Of a stretch of 9,311 nucleotides of DNA, positions 6,001 to 9,311 are shown piece by piece. Source of the DNA: Bremerella sp. JC817 (lineage in GTDB: Bacteria > Planctomycetota > Planctomycetia > Pirellulales > Pirellulaceae); assembly GCF_040718835.1 (NCBI RefSeq), contig NZ_JBFEFG010000226.1, positions 1-9,311 of the forward strand, written 5' to 3'. Both the position numbers and the translations under genes were made by a program. A model generated the notes under the pieces. That model was not told the DNA's origin and ran no database searches. It worked only from the letters and a program-made list of their open reading frames with translations. The first letter of the stretch is position 1, and each line of letters starts with the position of its first letter.

Positions 6001-8830
6001 GCTTGTTGTCACTCTTCTTTTAGAGTGTTTGCTTGAATGCTCCCCTGAGTCGGCTGCGAAGTATCTTGAGTGGATCCAATCGCGAAGTGATAAACAATGT
6101 GGTTTATACACCGAGGGATTTCGTGAATTGCTTTTTGATGTATGTAAGGCTTCGGGAAAGCTAAGCGCGGACTCAAATGTTCACGCCTCTGCTTTCGCAA
6201 TTGCTCAGCAACTGCGTCAGCATATCTTAGAATGCGTTCAGAATAGGTACGAACTGGTTCCCCTGCTACTGCGACTGGTAAAGTTATTCTCATCACTTGG
6301 CGCACCGCAAGTTGCAGACGAATGCTATCGAGATGTGCTTCGATTTTCGATGGGACCGTCTTGGTACAAGGAGGAACAGTTTGACCTTCTGTCGAATGGT
6401 CTTGAACTTTTGTCTGAATCGGCAATCGATTCCGCGACTATATGCAGAATTGAGACGCTGCTCGAATTGGCCTCAGGTGAAATGACATTTCAAAGGTATG
6501 TTCGAGATGCGAAGTCTAGCTTAGTCGCGGTCTTGACGAGGAAGGGAAAGCTGTCGGAAGCGATACGATATTTTAAGTTGCAAGTGTGCGGAACGACAGA
6601 CGAATTGTTTACCGAACTTTCGGCACCAACGGTCGATAGGATTGATTTGCTAAGGGGAAATCGATTTCCTGGGGGGGGGATCGATGAGCAGCAGGCAGTT
6701 CTTAATTTCGTAAACAAAACGCGTTGCAGTTGGCGTGTGAGATGGGCGATTCTTGAGATCTTTCAAATTGGAGACTCGCGGTATTTCTCAAAATTTGGAG
6801 CGGCGTTTGCAAGAATCATCAATCACGAATTAGCTGATGATCAACTCATCGATGAAATGTTGAATCGTCTTAGAGTAGTAGTAACTAGCGATCTAATCGA
6901 AGCGGCTATTCCTGACTTCGTCGAGGCGTTCTTGGGTGAGATTGATCGATCCGTTAAGCAAAGATTTGAGGCGATTTTACCAAGAGTTAGTCCTGAGGCA
7001 TCGGAATTTGAAAAGATTGTCCGGTCCACCGAAGACGATTCTGAGTCAAATTTGAGAGCAGACGATGAGTTTTACGTTCCTGGCTTCGTCGGAAAAAGTG
7101 AAGGAGTTGTGGATTTAGAAGGTGATATAGCTAAAGCTCAACAGCAAGTCACATTGGGTAATATTGATAGAGCGAGAGAGATACTTGTCCAAGCGCTTCG
7201 GCGAGCCCAGGATACAGAATGGCCAATTTGGAGCGGATCGGGTTCAGGCATCGATAAAGCGCGACAGGCTCTATGCAACACATGCGAGGATCCTGGCGAG
7301 TTGATGTCCGTTTTTCATGATCTAATCGTTGGCGAGCGATTGGCATCGTCTTGGTTTATAGCGAATTCTTTATTGAAAATCTGTTCGGGGCTTGCTTCAC
7401 AGGGGGACGCTGGCGACTTGATGGAGATGGTGATCGATCATGTTGATCAAATCTTGGGAGGCGGTATCAAAAGTTCGGAATGTATCGACGATGATGCCGC
7501 TTTAGGAGAGCTAAGTAATGACGAACTGTTTATTTCGTTAATCGCTTGGTGTCTCACCCACCCTAAATGGATTCGTAGAGACAAGTCGGCGGAAGTTTTG
7601 GGTTGGTTGTTTCTAGAGTCGGAAAGCTATACCCAAGAAATTGTTACGACTCTATGTGGCATTGGAGGCATGCAGAAGGCATTCGCCTTTGGATTGCTTA
7701 ATGCACGGTCTTGTGCAAGTCCTCAAGATACATGGCGGCTATTCCTCGCCTGCGGTAATCGTAAAATTGGTGGATTTGAGCCAGAGGATGCTTATTCAAT
7801 CAGTGTGCAGCATCAAATTGCATCTCGCGCGAGCAAGAGCGGACAAGCGGATGCGTCCGAAATGGTCGACAAGTATAGTGCGAGTTTTCGGTCGGGTATA
7901 ATTGAGGTTCCCTCAGCGACATTTGTCCTGCCTTCTTGGGCTATGTGTCTCAGGCCAACGTTCGATGCGTTAAAGGAAATTGTCAGTGTTGACTCAAAGT
8001 TTGTGAGTGACTTTGAGGAACATATGAAAGAGCTGTGTGCTCCGCACGACATAAAAAACTTTCATCAACTGGAGATGCTCGTCGCGGAGGGTTTTTCTGA
8101 ACCAGCTCAGTTTGCTTGGGATAGATGGCATGTTTTGGCAAGTGAAGCTTTGAGCAGAACGCTACTCGGAAGAGTGTCTCTTGAGGAGCATTCTAAAGTT
8201 GCTCAGACTCTTAATATGGTCAATCCAAGTTTTCCCTTGGGTGATCGAATGCTGGACATTGACTCAAGTTTTGAAAAATATTTGGACCATTTGAAAAGTG
8301 GTGCGTTCGATTCCATGGTTCAAGATCCCGATCGTTTCGTGCTTCACTACGTCGAGAAGGGGGAAATTGAGGATCTGGAGTCCAGCGTACTTCCTAAGCC
8401 CGGAATGGTAAAAATTGAGGTAATAGCTTTCGCAATTTCATCAGCGATTCGCAATCGTGTGTTTTTTTTGCCTGAAGTTAAAAGTGTGTTCCCAAGTAGT
8501 GGGCTTCCCGCTGATAACGGGGAGGACTACGAAACTTGCTCAATTCCTCTGCCACGATATGTCTATGGCGGTTCATTTACCCCAGCTGCCCCTCTGGCCA
8601 GTTTTTTGGCGATTGCCAAAGCCAGTGATGAGGATTGCCATAGGGAAGTGTGGCGATGCGGACGCTCTGGGTATTTGGAAACATACGGGCGACCAAAATT
8701 TGAGGGTTGTCGGACCCTAATCTCTAAGAGCTCAATTCATTTACCGCCGGATAGGAAGCTCGCGTGGACAATTTCCGTGAATGATAAAGTTCTAACTATG
8801 ATCGATTCACAAGGGAATGAACTATTTTGA
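3008..8830 (+). CDS. avs1b: Trypsin-like protease / STAND NTPase / helical-repeat sensor, Avs1b-like
   Basis: This 1940-aa protein starts at the ATG of TAATG, sharing one base with the MBL stop. Residues 1-190 are a trypsin-like serine protease with triad candidates H35 (ITARHCV), D73 (EIDICLVRL) and S151 (GLSGSP, equivalent to GDSGGP). There is no signal peptide, so it acts in the cytoplasm. Residues about 205-530 are a STAND P-loop NTPase: Walker A GAHGIGKS (231-238), Walker B VIFIDGINE (326-334), the GHPLYL motif (422-427) and the winged-helix-like end FHESFRTFV (521-529). From about 540 to 1840 the chain is almost wholly helical with TPR-like pairs (e.g. 669-697, 1169-1185, 1374-1397), the presumed sensor. 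The last 90 residues are different: Gly/Pro/Cys-rich and probably beta. Characterised Avs1-3 proteins recognise phage terminase large subunit; the same trigger is inferred here, not seen. The gene contains a G9 run at codons 1222-1224. The architecture is certain and the Avs1b name is likely. Confidence 0.88.
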   Translation: MFEIELRLSTCKVTCGDQLGTGFFVGQDLVITARHCVLDAIENKSPVALEFHVPGTGATTIVADVVDHEPEIDICLVRLKESLTLRGQRFDVELPREGTGWKSFGFPKSKPLIGHRSYGTIEAVLDSPKAKIDLDLSISEDVKLSSYSGLSGSPLIVGNSVSGILRVKMDNSLGAISTHAILPFLKRNGFKSSRRTPKDGMNQDLAQRLEFQDELESRVLKARGGFYFLEGAHGIGKSTFCQNLVPRNGELRVIGAYCVRESSVSNTNVRSQPSQLYDWITSAIATLITGRADRKLEANYEAMALNLETYLEKCSQFCIEEDKTGVIFIDGINEVADIEANRLSDFVGLLPNVLPANIAIIFSAPNFASLSRRMGGRVTNANVLKIPPLSDTACAEFASNHLAGRPDTSPALIDAIVAKAAGHPLYLNYLTKYVEDNLGESVLDDFPVLNGPIEDYYERIWQSIEDEANFPYLLGVIARLRDAIQVEEFVTTLSEIEQAAFLAVFAKWGHLFRTKSSTEMFHESFRTFVQSKTEILKTTINERLAKSCIDNNALSYCRINKVFHCLRASESLQEQCIEFCNQDWVDDCVLLSVEPEVLLRDVRDVVSCAARRGLATQVIRVLLLEQRVSFRYETLFAQSAGEVAKALVLLGRPQDALSHVFRYENLIVSPWVALEVAWPMIEREYYSEAVEVLEAVLNQCRRIFGEPDIEIPVFVEVAICNILAVMFLRVTGEDNSEYVHFVIDRSLKILEASLSDQDGQALRHFSSRIVSAPQVYFFAFKQVYTANDDLELLGDIDVVGNQDYINFQFDLLIEYLRASDEFDLPVASKCIEEILADIEEGCNHASIVQHPNLVGVIDALVRVNAPESIIARLLRDSKEEFDAGEFELRSENGVDANLAGVYAQYARWRVQAYLGEESEFISVVCIEGENWEERLTRASKQSALLDGAIRRAHLAGDHTKLSLLCEQVFRSVLPNFELSLAERRKWDRAYAIPEAVVPLVVTLLLECLLECSPESAAKYLEWIQSRSDKQCGLYTEGFRELLFDVCKASGKLSADSNVHASAFAIAQQLRQHILECVQNRYELVPLLLRLVKLFSSLGAPQVADECYRDVLRFSMGPSWYKEEQFDLLSNGLELLSESAIDSATICRIETLLELASGEMTFQRYVRDAKSSLVAVLTRKGKLSEAIRYFKLQVCGTTDELFTELSAPTVDRIDLLRGNRFPGGGIDEQQAVLNFVNKTRCSWRVRWAILEIFQIGDSRYFSKFGAAFARIINHELADDQLIDEMLNRLRVVVTSDLIEAAIPDFVEAFLGEIDRSVKQRFEAILPRVSPEASEFEKIVRSTEDDSESNLRADDEFYVPGFVGKSEGVVDLEGDIAKAQQQVTLGNIDRAREILVQALRRAQDTEWPIWSGSGSGIDKARQALCNTCEDPGELMSVFHDLIVGERLASSWFIANSLLKICSGLASQGDAGDLMEMVIDHVDQILGGGIKSSECIDDDAALGELSNDELFISLIAWCLTHPKWIRRDKSAEVLGWLFLESESYTQEIVTTLCGIGGMQKAFAFGLLNARSCASPQDTWRLFLACGNRKIGGFEPEDAYSISVQHQIASRASKSGQADASEMVDKYSASFRSGIIEVPSATFVLPSWAMCLRPTFDALKEIVSVDSKFVSDFEEHMKELCAPHDIKNFHQLEMLVAEGFSEPAQFAWDRWHVLASEALSRTLLGRVSLEEHSKVAQTLNMVNPSFPLGDRMLDIDSSFEKYLDHLKSGAFDSMVQDPDRFVLHYVEKGEIEDLESSVLPKPGMVKIEVIAFAISSAIRNRVFFLPEVKSVFPSSGLPADNGEDYETCSIPLPRYVYGGSFTPAAPLASFLAIAKASDEDCHREVWRCGRSGYLETYGRPKFEGCRTLISKSSIHLPPDRKLAWTISVNDKVLTMIDSQGNELF
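6671..6679 (+). repeat. G9 homopolymer tract inside the STAND gene
   Basis: Nine consecutive G encode Gly1222-Gly1223-Gly1224 in frame. Losing one G gives a stop (TAA) after codon 1234, and gaining one gives a stop (TGA) after codon 1226. Either slip would leave protease and NTPase but remove the last 700 residues of the sensor. Tracts of this length are prone to slipped-strand mispairing; they are also a common site of sequencing error. Confidence 0.8.
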
Positions 8831-8833
8831 ATC

Positions 8834-8837
8834 GGAG
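8834..8837 (+). promoter_or_regulatory. Shine-Dalgarno choosing the start of the third operon gene
   Basis: GGAG ends 6 nt before the ATG at 8844, an ideal spacing, but directly abuts the in-frame ATG at 8838. The next in-frame ATG at 8856 has only AGG (8841-8843) 12 nt upstream. This favours 8844 as the start. Confidence 0.5.
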
Positions 8838-8843
8838 ATGAGG

Positions 8844-9311
<468 letters not shown>

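Noticed and set aside
6009..6425. Minus-strand 138-codon open frame inside the STAND gene
   Set aside because: It is the longest antisense frame here but is wholly inside a continuous protein-coding gene. Its composition is irregular and it has no motif or RBS.
8462..8469. T8 tract in the STAND gene as a second slippage site
   Set aside because: Short T runs are common in AT-leaning coding DNA and are less slippage-prone than G9. The tract lies near the 3' end, so I do not press it as a switch, though a +1 slip would stop almost at once.

Overview
The window reads as a bacterial accessory (defence-island) region. A damaged restriction-modification gene on the minus strand faces away from a complete-looking MBL / protease-STAND operon on the plus strand. 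The source organism cannot be fixed from the sequence. Genes are packed bacterial-style (1-nt and 13-nt junctions), base composition is moderate to AT-leaning in the defence genes, and the last gene carries a Lys-Ala-Pro repeat tail. Such tails occur in planctomycetes and several other bacterial groups, which is only a weak hint.

Layout. Positions 1-135 look like one end of an insertion sequence whose body lies outside the window. It cuts a minus-strand gene (97-1428) whose 443-aa product is the N-terminal part of a Type IIG / Eco57I-like restriction-modification protein. The nuclease domain and methyltransferase motif X are present, but the catalytic methyltransferase core is missing. Positions 1429-1820 hold no convincing gene: there are two short inverted repeats, a possible decayed minus-strand coding remnant, and presumably the divergent promoters.

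The main content is a plus-strand operon. It starts with an MBL-fold hydrolase (1821-3008). A TAATG overlap then leads into a 1940-aa protein (3008-8830) with an N-terminal trypsin-like serine protease, a STAND P-loop NTPase and a very long helical repeat region. Thirteen bases later comes a small protein (8844 to beyond 9311). Order and domains match the type 1 AVAST (antiviral STAND) system avs1a-avs1b-avs1c. In the family model, the helical C-terminus of Avs1b senses a phage protein, the STAND module oligomerises, and the protease effector is activated. The roles of the MBL protein and the small protein are not well defined.

Unusual points: the small third protein ends in at least nine perfect 15-nt repeats encoding AKKAP, a histone H1-like basic tail that runs off the window. 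The sensor gene contains an uninterrupted G9 tract where either a +1 or a -1 slip would truncate the protein at once, making it a candidate hypermutable on/off site in a suicide-type immune protein.
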